64,000 nucleotides of DNA. Source: Fibrobacter succinogenes (GTDB taxonomy: Bacteria > Fibrobacterota > Fibrobacteria > Fibrobacterales > Fibrobacteraceae). A program made the translations under genes and the position numbers. Shown here piece after piece: positions 44,600-52,865 of the stretch. A model generated the notes under the pieces. That model did no database searches and was not told the origin of the DNA. It was given only the letters and a program-made list of their open reading frames with translations. The stretch is from NCBI GenBank assembly GCA_902794535.1, contig CADBHQ010000013.1:1-64000 (forward strand). Direction: 5' to 3'. Every line of letters starts with the position of its first letter. The first letter of the stretch is position 1.

Positions 44600-47167
44600 A
44601 TGAAAGCTTTCATCAATGGACTTTTAAAGAATCTCGCCCACCCGGGAACCATTATCGGTCTTGTTGTCTCTATCGCGATACCGTTCCTGATTTACCTGGG
44701 CCCCAATATCGGACATAAAGATACCATCAAGAATTTGGATCTTTACCTGCCGCTCCCGCTTTTTGTAATACAATTAATTGCAGGCATCGTCATTTTCGCC
44801 CTTTTGCACAAGGATTTTCGCGAATGGCTCAAGGGAATTCTGCCCGAAAAGAAGATTTCGATTTTGATGCTTGCCTTTACCGCCGCGATTACGATTTTCG
44901 CCGGCACCCAGATTGAAGCCCGCCACCGCGTTCAAAGCGACGAAAGCGTGTTCATGTCGGTCGCCCAGAACATGTATTACAACCAGGAATCGGGCACCTG
45001 CAACCAGGGATTCTTCGAAGACGGCAAGCTGACTTGCGTCGGCAAGTCGAACAGTTTCAAGACCAAGGGTCTCGCCTTCCTTTACCTGCTCGGTATGCCG
45101 CTCCTGGGTAACGACCTGCACTGGATTTTCCACATGGAGCTTCTGATGCTCCCGCTCGCGGTGCTCCTGATGTTCCTTGCGATTGTCGCCTGGACGCGAA
45201 TGCCCTTGCTCGCCTTCTTTGCCGCCCTTTTGACAGCGCTCCAGCCCACGGTGCTTTTCCAGTTCCGCGCCATGTCGGTGGAACCGCTCTACATTTTCCT
45301 TTCTGCCCTTTCGCTGTTGATTTTCAAGTGGGCTTACGACCGCAACACCCTTAAGCATTGGGCTTTATTGGCACTCGTTCTTGCCTTCTTTGCGCAGACC
45401 CGCCAAGAAACGGTCTTCTGCCTGCTCGCCTTCATTATTTTCGCCCTCCCCAAGCTTTTGGACAGCAAGGGCCCCAAGGCTCCGACTTTCTTTGTTACCC
45501 TTTCGCTGTTCTCGGTTCCGGCACTACTCACCATCAGCTACTTCCAGGGTTTTGGATTCCAGGGTGGCGAATTCGAAGCCCACGGGCATTTCTTTGAAGA
45601 CCTCGCCCGCAACTGGACCGAAATGACCAAGCCGCTGACCCAAAACGGCGAACTTGAAAACCCGTTCCTCACCTATTTCAACTACCTGTTCGCCATTGGT
45701 GCCATTTACCTGGTAGCACGCGCCATCTGGGGCGCCAAGAAGAAGGAATACTTCTACCTCGAAATTCTCGCTTTCTTGCTCTTGTACCACATTCAGACTT
45801 ATGTGATTCTCGAAAACGTCTCGGGCGATTTCAGCATTCAGATTAACCAGCGTTACAGCCTGGTCATGCTGCCGTCGATGGCATTTGTCGGCGCCCTGCC
45901 GGTCGCACACCTGATTCAGCTGCTGATTGGTTCAATGAGCGGTAAAAATGACAAGCAGAATGCAATGACCGCAGCTCTGGTTACGCTTGTCGCAGGCCTT
46001 ATCTTTACCGGTTGGACCTTCCACTACAAGGAAGACTTCAACAAGAACATCATGTACAACCGCAACCACCTGACCATCGAAGAACACGAGATTCTAGGTT
46101 GGCTTGCGGAACAGCCGAAAAAAGAACGCATGTTCATTTACGGTCGCCCCTGGCATTTTATCGGTTACGGTGTATCGTCTATTCATTACGACCGCGCACG
46201 CCAAATGAGCGCTCTTGACCTCAAGAAACTCATCGACAAGTATCAAGGCGAGGTCTACTACATTCGCGGACTCGACTGCTGGGACAGCCAAACTTACCAC
46301 AAGAAGGCGGTGGAACACCGTATTGCCACCACCTGCGACGTATTCGAACGCGATATGGACCTGGAAGGCGTCAAGAACATCTTGATTACCAACAACTACT
46401 GGGTACAAATCGCCAAGTTCAACGGTCGCAAAGAATTCAACCCGCAAAACATTATTGCCGTACGCGACTTGGAATTTGTTGAAGCCGCCCAAGGCGACAC
46501 TCTTGAAGCAAAGCCTGCTCTTCGCTACGGCATCAGCCTGAACGAACAATCGGGCATCACAAGAGACTGGGACTACATCGTGATTGCAAACGGCGACACG
46601 ATTGCCCACGCCACGTACATTCCCGGAAGCATTGGCGGACGAATCAGCGAAGACAAATTGCTGCCCGGCTACAACCAAATGGAATTCGTGGTACAGAACC
46701 GCGAAAACGGGAAAATCATGGCAGACGTTCCCAGGTTCTATTTCAACAAGGCAAACGGAGCTGTGCAACTGACGGAAATGCCCTTCGTAAGTCACAAGCA
46801 GGCTTGGGGCAAGCTCCGCAAGAACGCCTCGCTCGACGGCAACACATTCAAGGTCGGCGGCAAGCTCTACAGCGAAGGCTTTGGCACGCACGCCTCTTCC
46901 GAAACCGTATTTAATATCGAAGGCAAGTTCAAGACATTCAAGATGGGCTACGGCCTCGACGAAGAATCGCTCTGCAGCGACGGCGTGCAATTGCAAATCA
47001 TCGCCGACGGCAACGTGATTCACGACAGCGGTCGATTCGCACTCGGCAATTTAAAGACCGCCGAAGTGAACGTCGAAAACGTCCAGACGCTCATCATCAA
47101 GACAAACTCTTTCGAAGACATGGACTGCGACCACGTCGATATTATCAACCCCGCGCTTATCCCTTAG
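44600..47167 (+). CDS. GT-C-like membrane glycosyltransferase fused to an NPCBM domain
   Basis: An 855-residue polytopic protein with about 11-12 transmembrane helices in residues 15-475. The first large loop, after AAITIFAGTQIEARHRVQSDES, has the acidic D-E pair found early in PMT/ArnT-type GT-C enzymes. A soluble part follows, and the last 130 residues (about 727-855) form an NPCBM-type carbohydrate-binding domain (SEGFGTHASSETVFNI, FKMGYGLDEE, DGVQLQIIADG). The next gene, seven bases away, is a polyprenyl-phosphate sugar transferase that could supply the donor. Together they may add sugars to a surface polymer or protein. Donor, acceptor and the role of the NPCBM part are unknown. Confidence 0.78.
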   Translation: MKAFINGLLKNLAHPGTIIGLVVSIAIPFLIYLGPNIGHKDTIKNLDLYLPLPLFVIQLIAGIVIFALLHKDFREWLKGILPEKKISILMLAFTAAITIFAGTQIEARHRVQSDESVFMSVAQNMYYNQESGTCNQGFFEDGKLTCVGKSNSFKTKGLAFLYLLGMPLLGNDLHWIFHMELLMLPLAVLLMFLAIVAWTRMPLLAFFAALLTALQPTVLFQFRAMSVEPLYIFLSALSLLIFKWAYDRNTLKHWALLALVLAFFAQTRQETVFCLLAFIIFALPKLLDSKGPKAPTFFVTLSLFSVPALLTISYFQGFGFQGGEFEAHGHFFEDLARNWTEMTKPLTQNGELENPFLTYFNYLFAIGAIYLVARAIWGAKKKEYFYLEILAFLLLYHIQTYVILENVSGDFSIQINQRYSLVMLPSMAFVGALPVAHLIQLLIGSMSGKNDKQNAMTAALVTLVAGLIFTGWTFHYKEDFNKNIMYNRNHLTIEEHEILGWLAEQPKKERMFIYGRPWHFIGYGVSSIHYDRARQMSALDLKKLIDKYQGEVYYIRGLDCWDSQTYHKKAVEHRIATTCDVFERDMDLEGVKNILITNNYWVQIAKFNGRKEFNPQNIIAVRDLEFVEAAQGDTLEAKPALRYGISLNEQSGITRDWDYIVIANGDTIAHATYIPGSIGGRISEDKLLPGYNQMEFVVQNRENGKIMADVPRFYFNKANGAVQLTEMPFVSHKQAWGKLRKNASLDGNTFKVGGKLYSEGFGTHASSETVFNIEGKFKTFKMGYGLDEESLCSDGVQLQIIADGNVIHDSGRFALGNLKTAEVNVENVQTLIIKTNSFEDMDCDHVDIINPALIP

Positions 47168-47174
47168 GTAAATC

Positions 47175-48086
47175 ATGCTGTTATCTGTCATTATTCCAGT
47201 CTTTAACGAAGAAGAAATCGTTGCAGAAACCTACCGCGTTCTCGAAGAAGAACTCAAAAATATTGAACACGAGCTCATCTTCGTAAACGATGGTTCCAAG
47301 GACCGTACCCGCGAAATCGTAGAATCGCTTTTGCCGGGCAACCCGAACAACAAGATTATCAACTTCAGCCGCAATTTCGGCCACCAGGCCGCATTCAGCG
47401 CAGGCCTCGATCATTCTACGGGCGATGCCGTGGTAATTATCGACGGCGACTTGCAAGACCCGCCGAGCCTGATTCACGAAATGCTCGAAAAGTGGCGCGA
47501 AGGTTATCAGGTCGTTTACGCCCAGCGCAACAAGCGCAAAGGCGAAACCATTTTCAAGCGCTTTACCGCCTTCTGCTTCTACCGCCTGATTGGCAAGCTC
47601 ACGAGCATCGACATTCCGCCTGACACCGGCGACTTCCGCCTGATGGACCGTTGCGTGGTGAATCAGCTCACGAACCTGCCTGAACGTAGCCGTTTCTTGC
47701 GCGGGCTCGTATGCTGGGTCGGCTTCAAGAAGATTGGCGTCAAGTATGACCGCGCCGAACGTACCGCAGGCACTTCCAAGTACCCGCTCAAGAAGATGGT
47801 GCGCCTCGCCCTCGACGGCATTACCGGATTCAGTTCCGCACCGCTCAAGATTAGTTTCTACGCTGGATTGTTCGCGACTGTCGTTGGTCTCGGCGTGTTG
47901 ATTTGGTCGATTCTCGAAAAATTCCTCAGCCCCGCAACAACCGTTCCCGGCTGGGCATCGCTCATGACAGCCATCGTATTCTTCGGCGGCATCCAGCTGA
48001 TGTCTATTGGCATTATGGGTGAATACATCGGCCGTATTTACGACGAAGTCAAACAGCGTCCGCTTTATATTGAAGACAAGAAGTAA
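47175..48086 (+). CDS. GT2 glycosyltransferase, DPM1/GtrB/ArnC-like
   Basis: A 303-residue glycosyltransferase that likely moves a sugar from a nucleotide donor to polyprenyl phosphate at the inner membrane. The GT-A domain starts LLSVIIPVFNEEEIV, with FVNDGSKDRT, the metal-binding IDGDLQDPP and DTGDFRLMDR. Two C-terminal helices (ISFYAGLFATVVGLGVLIWSI and SLMTAIVFFGGIQLMSIGIMG) and EYIGRIYDEVKQRPLY match GtrB/ArnC members. It follows the GT-C-like gene by seven bases, making a donor-transferase pair. Confidence 0.93.
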   Translation: MLLSVIIPVFNEEEIVAETYRVLEEELKNIEHELIFVNDGSKDRTREIVESLLPGNPNNKIINFSRNFGHQAAFSAGLDHSTGDAVVIIDGDLQDPPSLIHEMLEKWREGYQVVYAQRNKRKGETIFKRFTAFCFYRLIGKLTSIDIPPDTGDFRLMDRCVVNQLTNLPERSRFLRGLVCWVGFKKIGVKYDRAERTAGTSKYPLKKMVRLALDGITGFSSAPLKISFYAGLFATVVGLGVLIWSILEKFLSPATTVPGWASLMTAIVFFGGIQLMSIGIMGEYIGRIYDEVKQRPLYIEDKK

Positions 48087-48105
48087 ACAATGATTAGTGA
48101 TGAGG

Positions 48106-48165
48106 AATGTGAAATGAGAAATGCATGACGAAACATTTCACATTACACATTTCACATTTCACATT
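48106..48165. repeat. Repeated atgtgaaatg words with inverted copies
   Basis: The word aatgtgaaatg (48106-48116) faces catttcacatt (48134-48144) and two further catttcaca-type words to 48165. A related run of atgtgaaatgtgtgatgtgag lies at 60541-60561 before the maltokinase gene. These are low-complexity spacers; no coding sequence is present. Confidence 0.55.
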
Positions 48166-48196
48166 GAAATTGATTGCAAGAAGTTAAAAGGTTTTT

Positions 48197-48757
48197 ATGC
48201 GCAATAAATTATTCGTTATGAGTGCCGCTAGCGGCGCAGGCAAGACCACCCTCAAGGATTTGGTCATCAAAGATTTCCCGGATATCAAGTATTCCATTTC
48301 GGCCACCACGCGCAAGCCGCGCGAAGGCGAAGTTGACGGCGTTCATTATTTCTTCAAGACTAAGGAAGAATTCGAAAAGCTCATCAAGGAAGATGGTCTG
48401 ATCGAATGGAACGAAGTCCACGGGAATTACTACGGCACTCCCAAGAGCTTTGTCGAAAAGACCCTCGCCGAAGGCAACCGCGTGATTTTTGACCTCGACG
48501 TTTTTGGCAAGGTGAACTTTGACAAGGTCTACCCCGACGCAACAGGCATTCTGATTTTGCCGCCCAGCGAAGAAGAACTTGAAAAGCGCCTACGCGGTCG
48601 TGGCACCGATTCCGAAGAAGTGATTCAGCTCCGCCTGAAGAACGCCAAGAAAGAAATGGAATTCGCCAAGACGCAGGGCAAGTACGAATACGTCATCATC
48701 AACGACGACTTGCAGCGCGCCGCCAACGAACTCCGCGAAATTTTAAAGAAAAAATAA
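48197..48757 (+). CDS. gmk: Guanylate kinase
   Basis: Phosphorylates GMP to GDP. The 186-residue product has the P-loop SAASGAGKTTL, the GMP-binding stretch SISATTRKPREGEVDGVHYFF and GNYYGTPKSFVE, and the lid LRGRGTDSEEVIQLRL. Typical length. Confidence 0.96.
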   Translation: MRNKLFVMSAASGAGKTTLKDLVIKDFPDIKYSISATTRKPREGEVDGVHYFFKTKEEFEKLIKEDGLIEWNEVHGNYYGTPKSFVEKTLAEGNRVIFDLDVFGKVNFDKVYPDATGILILPPSEEELEKRLRGRGTDSEEVIQLRLKNAKKEMEFAKTQGKYEYVIINDDLQRAANELREILKKK

Positions 48758-48796
48758 TCCCGATTTAAATCAGGATTATCAAGTACTTTTTGATCG

Positions 48797-48828
48797 CCAC
48801 ACGGATTTGATTTTGCTAACGCAAAATT
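48797..48828 (-). repeat. Hairpin element, copy B
   Basis: On the plus strand ccacacggattt then gattttgc-taac-gcaaaatt. The stem is kept by a paired A-T to G-C change relative to copy A. It overlaps the 3' end of the Sua5 gene: the element supplies its last codons and its TAG stop. Confidence 0.8.
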
Positions 48829-49781
48829 TTTATACTTGCGCGTTTTAAGCGGTCATTTAAGGCCATACCGACTCCGACATTCGGAATCGGATCCACCAAA
48901 ATCAAGTCGTACTTGGGGTCATCCAAGTCATGCATGTAGGCGTACAGCTTTGCTGTCGCCTCTAGCATATTGCCCGATTCCGACAGATTCAGCGTTGCAG
49001 GAATCACGCCGGGGGTATTGCCGAAGGCAATACGCACGCAGTGTTCCGGCAGCGTAAAGCCGGCAGGGATTTCGCCATAGAGCAGCGGAACCTGCGGGCG
49101 GTAGTGCGTATCGCACTGCCCCGGCGCAGCCATCGCTTGCCCAGGCTTAGAGGTGGATTCCTTAATTTTTACATCACCGATGACTTTTGCAATCATCTCG
49201 GGCGTAATCGCACCCGGTCTCAGCACCGTCGGCTCGCCCACTAAAGAGACAATCGTACTTTCTACGCCCACGTTGCAGGGGCCGCCATCCACGATTCCAG
49301 CAAGGCCTCGGTCGGCCAGCTGTGCCGCCACATGTTCGGCCGTCGTCGGGCTCACATGTTTGAACAAGTTCGCACTAGGGGCAGCAAGCGGCACGCCCGC
49401 CTTCCAAATAATTTCTTGCGCCACCGGATGCGACGGGAATCTCACCGCCACAGACGGAAGTCCGCTCGTACACAAATCCGGAATACATTCCTTCTTGGGC
49501 AAAATCATGGTCATCGGGCCCGGCCAATAAGCCTTCGCCAACGCATACGCCGCCTCGGGAATATTTTCGGCAATGTCAGCCAACTGCGAAATCTCGCAAA
49601 TGTGAACAATCAGCGGGTCAAAAGTCGGGCGTTCCTTAATCGCAAAAATCTGCGCCAGGGCCGACGGCAAATAAGCATTACCCGCAAGGCCGTAAACAGT
49701 CTCGGTCGGAATCGCGACCACCTGTCCATCGTGGAGCAGGCGCGCGGCATCGTCAATACTTGTCCAAGGAGGAAATTGCAT
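48816..49781 (-). CDS. L-threonylcarbamoyladenylate synthase, Sua5 type
   Basis: Makes threonylcarbamoyl-AMP for the t6A modification at position 37 of ANN-decoding tRNAs. The YrdC domain (about 1-205) has VVAIPTETVYGLAGNA, IFAIKERPTFDPLIVH, WPGPMTMILP and APSANLFKHVSPTTAEHV. The extra C-terminal Sua5 domain follows with GQCDTHYRPQVPLLY. The start at 49781 is backed by aggagg upstream; 13 more in-frame codons before it are not supported. The last few residues (IKILR) and stop come from the hairpin element copy B, so the tail may differ from relatives. Confidence 0.93.
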   Translation of the reverse strand: MQFPPWTSIDDAARLLHDGQVVAIPTETVYGLAGNAYLPSALAQIFAIKERPTFDPLIVHICEISQLADIAENIPEAAYALAKAYWPGPMTMILPKKECIPDLCTSGLPSVAVRFPSHPVAQEIIWKAGVPLAAPSANLFKHVSPTTAEHVAAQLADRGLAGIVDGGPCNVGVESTIVSLVGEPTVLRPGAITPEMIAKVIGDVKIKESTSKPGQAMAAPGQCDTHYRPQVPLLYGEIPAGFTLPEHCVRIAFGNTPGVIPATLNLSESGNMLEATAKLYAYMHDLDDPKYDLILVDPIPNVGVGMALNDRLKRASIKILR

Positions 49782-49844
49782 GATAGACCAAAAATAAAAA
49801 AAGGATGGCGGAGTCGCCATCCTCTAATTTCATTTTGGCTTAAG

Positions 49845-52739
49845 CTAAGCTTCTGCCGGAGCAGCTGCTACAGCCGGAGCCTCTTCCTTGTCCTTGCGGC
49901 CAAAGGCAAACACCTTGTCGCAAGCGGTATTGAAGCGCTGCCAGGTCTTTTCGGAATGTTCGCGAGGCACGGCGCCCACTTCCTTCCACAAACGACGCAG
50001 GTGCTTCACCTTGTTCATCGAGGCACCGACAGTCTGTTCGCTCAAGTCAGTCAGCAAGTCTTCGGCCTGTTCGCAGAGCAACAGCTTCTTCTGCAAGTTG
50101 TTCTGGCGAGCCTGTTCCTGAATGTCGAGCTGGTCGCGACGGCGAGTAAAGAAGTCATCGCAAGCTTCACGGAACTTCTTGTACAGGTCCATATCTTCCA
50201 AGCCGCAGAATCCAAGTTCGCGCCATTCCTTCTGAAGTTCGCGAACGGCGTCTGCAAGCTGGTTAGAGCCAGCGCTTTCAGCAAACTGGCGAACCTTATC
50301 GATCATCGCGTTCTTCTTTTCCTTAATCACGTCGAGGCCCTGAGCCAAGGTCGAATCAGCGTGAGCGAGGCGTTCAAGAATCTTGTTGTAAACCGTGTTG
50401 TAGCGGTTGCTGATAGTTTCAATGGCTTCCTTCGGAACCATGCCGATAGCCTTCCATTCAGCTTCCATTGCCTTGAGTTCGTCAAGCGTACCCTGGGCAG
50501 CGGCTTCCATAGCTTCGAGCTTTTCGCACAGAGCGTTCTTGGCATCCAGATTCTTCTGCTTCGAAGCATCCATTTCTTCAAAATGAGCACGCTTCTTTTC
50601 GAAGAAACTGTCGCATGCCGTGCGGAAACGAGTCCAGATTTCATCGGACTTGCTCTTGGGCACGGGACCCACGGCCTTCCAAGATTCCTGGAGCTGTTTT
50701 AATTTGTTCGAAGTAGCATTCCAGTCGCTGGATTCCTTGAGAGCTTCGGCTTCCATGCAGAGAGCCACCTTCTTTTCATAGTTGGCTTCGCGGTTTTCGT
50801 CTTCGGCCTTCAAGTTTTCCTTATGCTGTGCATAGTAAGCAGTCGTTGCAGCCTTAAAGCGTTCGGTAAGGGCAGCCACATTTTCCTTGGGCACCATACC
50901 GATAGCCTTCCACTGTTCCTGGATTTCCTGCATAGCCTTGTACTTGTCCTTCCAGAACATTTCCGTGTTCTTGACAAGTTCTTCAATCTTGGCGCAAAGG
51001 GCTTCCTTGTCGGCCAAGTTCTTCTGGCGTTCCGCATTCATCTCTTCGATAAAGCCGGCGCAGTTTTCCTTAATCTTTTCGTAGTTCGCCTGGAAGTGGT
51101 CGCGATATTCCTGCAGCTTGGCAGCAGAGATAGGTCCGATTTCTTTCCAGCGGTTCGTAATATCCTTGAGCTTAGCAAGAACGGCCTGGCTGCCCGCTTC
51201 CTTGGTCAGCGCATCCATTTCAAGGAGCAAGTCGTCGCGGTCCTTTTCGTTGTGCCAGTTTTCCCACTGCTGCATTTCCTGGAAACGAGCGGTAGCAGCC
51301 TTGTATTCCTGCCACAAGTCGTGATACTTGAACTTGTTTTCGCCCACGATTTCTTTCCACTGCTGGTAGAAGTCGCGAACCTTCTTGTTCAAGTCGCGGA
51401 AGTCTTCGTTTTCGTCGAGAGCCTTTACCTTTTCGATAATGGCCTTGAGCTTTGTCGAATTTTCTTCGAAACGCTTCTGGGCGTCATCATCGTAAGCGGT
51501 AATCTTGCCCGAAAGCGTGTTACGCAATGCATTGTAGCTCTGCAACATCGGGTCTTCGCCTTCCAAAAGCGGAAGCTTTTCCCATTCACGCACAATGGCA
51601 TGCAAATGTTTCTTGGTCATGTCGTTCACATCGGTATCTGCCAAGGCCTTAAGGCGTTCCAGCAGTTCCGGTCGAACCGATTCGTCAGTTCCTTCAGGAA
51701 CATCGACCACCACTTCTTTAACCTTGCGCAAATCCTGAGCCTTGAAAGAAGCATTATTATAACGCTTGACCCAAGCGGCTTCCATCAGAGACTTGCCTGC
51801 GGCACATTCAGCAAGAATAGCATCCACGCGTTCGGCGTTGTCAGCCACCTTGTTTTCAGAAATCAAGGTTTCAAGTTCATCGAGAGCTGCCGTGAGCGAT
51901 GCAATCTTTGCCTGCTTTTCAGCTTCGGCCTTTTCTGCAGCAATACGAGCAGCATCCGCTTCGTCGCAGAACTTCTTGAAGCTTGCATAAACTTCGTCAA
52001 TCGTCGCCTGTTTGTCGCCCATGCCAAGCTTTGCGGCTTCTTCCATCAAAGATTCAAACTGAGACTTGACAGCCAGAGGATCCTTCTGAGCTGCAAAGAA
52101 ATGAGCTTGCTGTACAAGAGCTTCGCGCTTGCTTGCCAAGAGTTCGGCCGCCTTTTTACCGTTGTCTTCTGCATCTTTTCTTGCGCGGATTCTTTCGTTT
52201 GCAGCCTTACGAACTTCGGGCTGTCTGGAGTTCTTTGCAATATCCTGGAGCAAGGAGTCGGAGGTCACCTTGCGTGCAGCCGTCATCGCAATATCTTCGT
52301 CCAAGTCGCGATTAGCGGCAAGGGCCAAAATGGACTGCTTGGTACAAATCTTTACGAGTTCTGCACGAACGAGACCTGCAGTGTTCACACCCTTGAGCAG
52401 ATCTTCGGCAAAATGCGTATCCTTGATATCTTGCAGATAAGCTAGATCCTCGGCACTCGGTTGGGCCTCGGTTTTAAGCTTTTTGACCACTTCTTCCAAA
52501 TAACGAGTCTTAGCGGTACGCTTCACTTCTTCGTCGGAATCATTTTCCGAAATCTTTTTCAGAGTAGAAATGATTGTCAACTTCTTTACGGCAGCAATCC
52601 TTACAGAAGCATCGGTATCGGACTCGGCAATACGTTCCAGAACATCCTGGTTGTCCGCACCCAATTCAGCGATTGCTTCCAGTCGCTTGTCGGGGTTGGA
52701 ATTTTGCCACTTCGGTTTAAAGGCGTCAAATAAGCTCAT
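49845..52739 (-). CDS. DUF349 repeat protein
   Basis: A 964-residue, almost wholly helical protein. The N-terminal 200 residues look like HEAT-type or armadillo-like repeats (DKRLEAIAELGADNQ, DASVRIAAVKKL). From about 230 on there are many DUF349 units with the W-K-x-I/V-G-P/M-V-P signature (LKDITNRWKEIGPIS, IQEQWKAIGMVPKENV, LQESWKAVGPVPKSKS, MEAEWKAIGMVPKEA, LRRLWKEVGAVPREH). Each has two antiparallel helices. The start is set by ggag before MSLFDAFKPKW. DUF349 proteins have no agreed biochemical role. Neighbours give no clue. Confidence 0.93.
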   Translation of the reverse strand: MSLFDAFKPKWQNSNPDKRLEAIAELGADNQDVLERIAESDTDASVRIAAVKKLTIISTLKKISENDSDEEVKRTAKTRYLEEVVKKLKTEAQPSAEDLAYLQDIKDTHFAEDLLKGVNTAGLVRAELVKICTKQSILALAANRDLDEDIAMTAARKVTSDSLLQDIAKNSRQPEVRKAANERIRARKDAEDNGKKAAELLASKREALVQQAHFFAAQKDPLAVKSQFESLMEEAAKLGMGDKQATIDEVYASFKKFCDEADAARIAAEKAEAEKQAKIASLTAALDELETLISENKVADNAERVDAILAECAAGKSLMEAAWVKRYNNASFKAQDLRKVKEVVVDVPEGTDESVRPELLERLKALADTDVNDMTKKHLHAIVREWEKLPLLEGEDPMLQSYNALRNTLSGKITAYDDDAQKRFEENSTKLKAIIEKVKALDENEDFRDLNKKVRDFYQQWKEIVGENKFKYHDLWQEYKAATARFQEMQQWENWHNEKDRDDLLLEMDALTKEAGSQAVLAKLKDITNRWKEIGPISAAKLQEYRDHFQANYEKIKENCAGFIEEMNAERQKNLADKEALCAKIEELVKNTEMFWKDKYKAMQEIQEQWKAIGMVPKENVAALTERFKAATTAYYAQHKENLKAEDENREANYEKKVALCMEAEALKESSDWNATSNKLKQLQESWKAVGPVPKSKSDEIWTRFRTACDSFFEKKRAHFEEMDASKQKNLDAKNALCEKLEAMEAAAQGTLDELKAMEAEWKAIGMVPKEAIETISNRYNTVYNKILERLAHADSTLAQGLDVIKEKKNAMIDKVRQFAESAGSNQLADAVRELQKEWRELGFCGLEDMDLYKKFREACDDFFTRRRDQLDIQEQARQNNLQKKLLLCEQAEDLLTDLSEQTVGASMNKVKHLRRLWKEVGAVPREHSEKTWQRFNTACDKVFAFGRKDKEEAPAVAAAPAEA

Positions 52740-52865
52740 AGAGATCTCCAATAGTAAGCAGCTCCCAAAGGGGAATTGCATACTATAATCTAACAAAAAA
52801 AGTTTTTTGAAACAAAAAAGATTGAAAAATAGGCGCTTTTTGCGGTATTAACTATCTTTTAGCCC

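Noticed and set aside
50823..52445. A 540-codon plus-strand frame opposite the DUF349 gene
   Set aside because: Antisense of GAA/AAG-rich helices gives Phe/Leu-rich nonsense; no domain.
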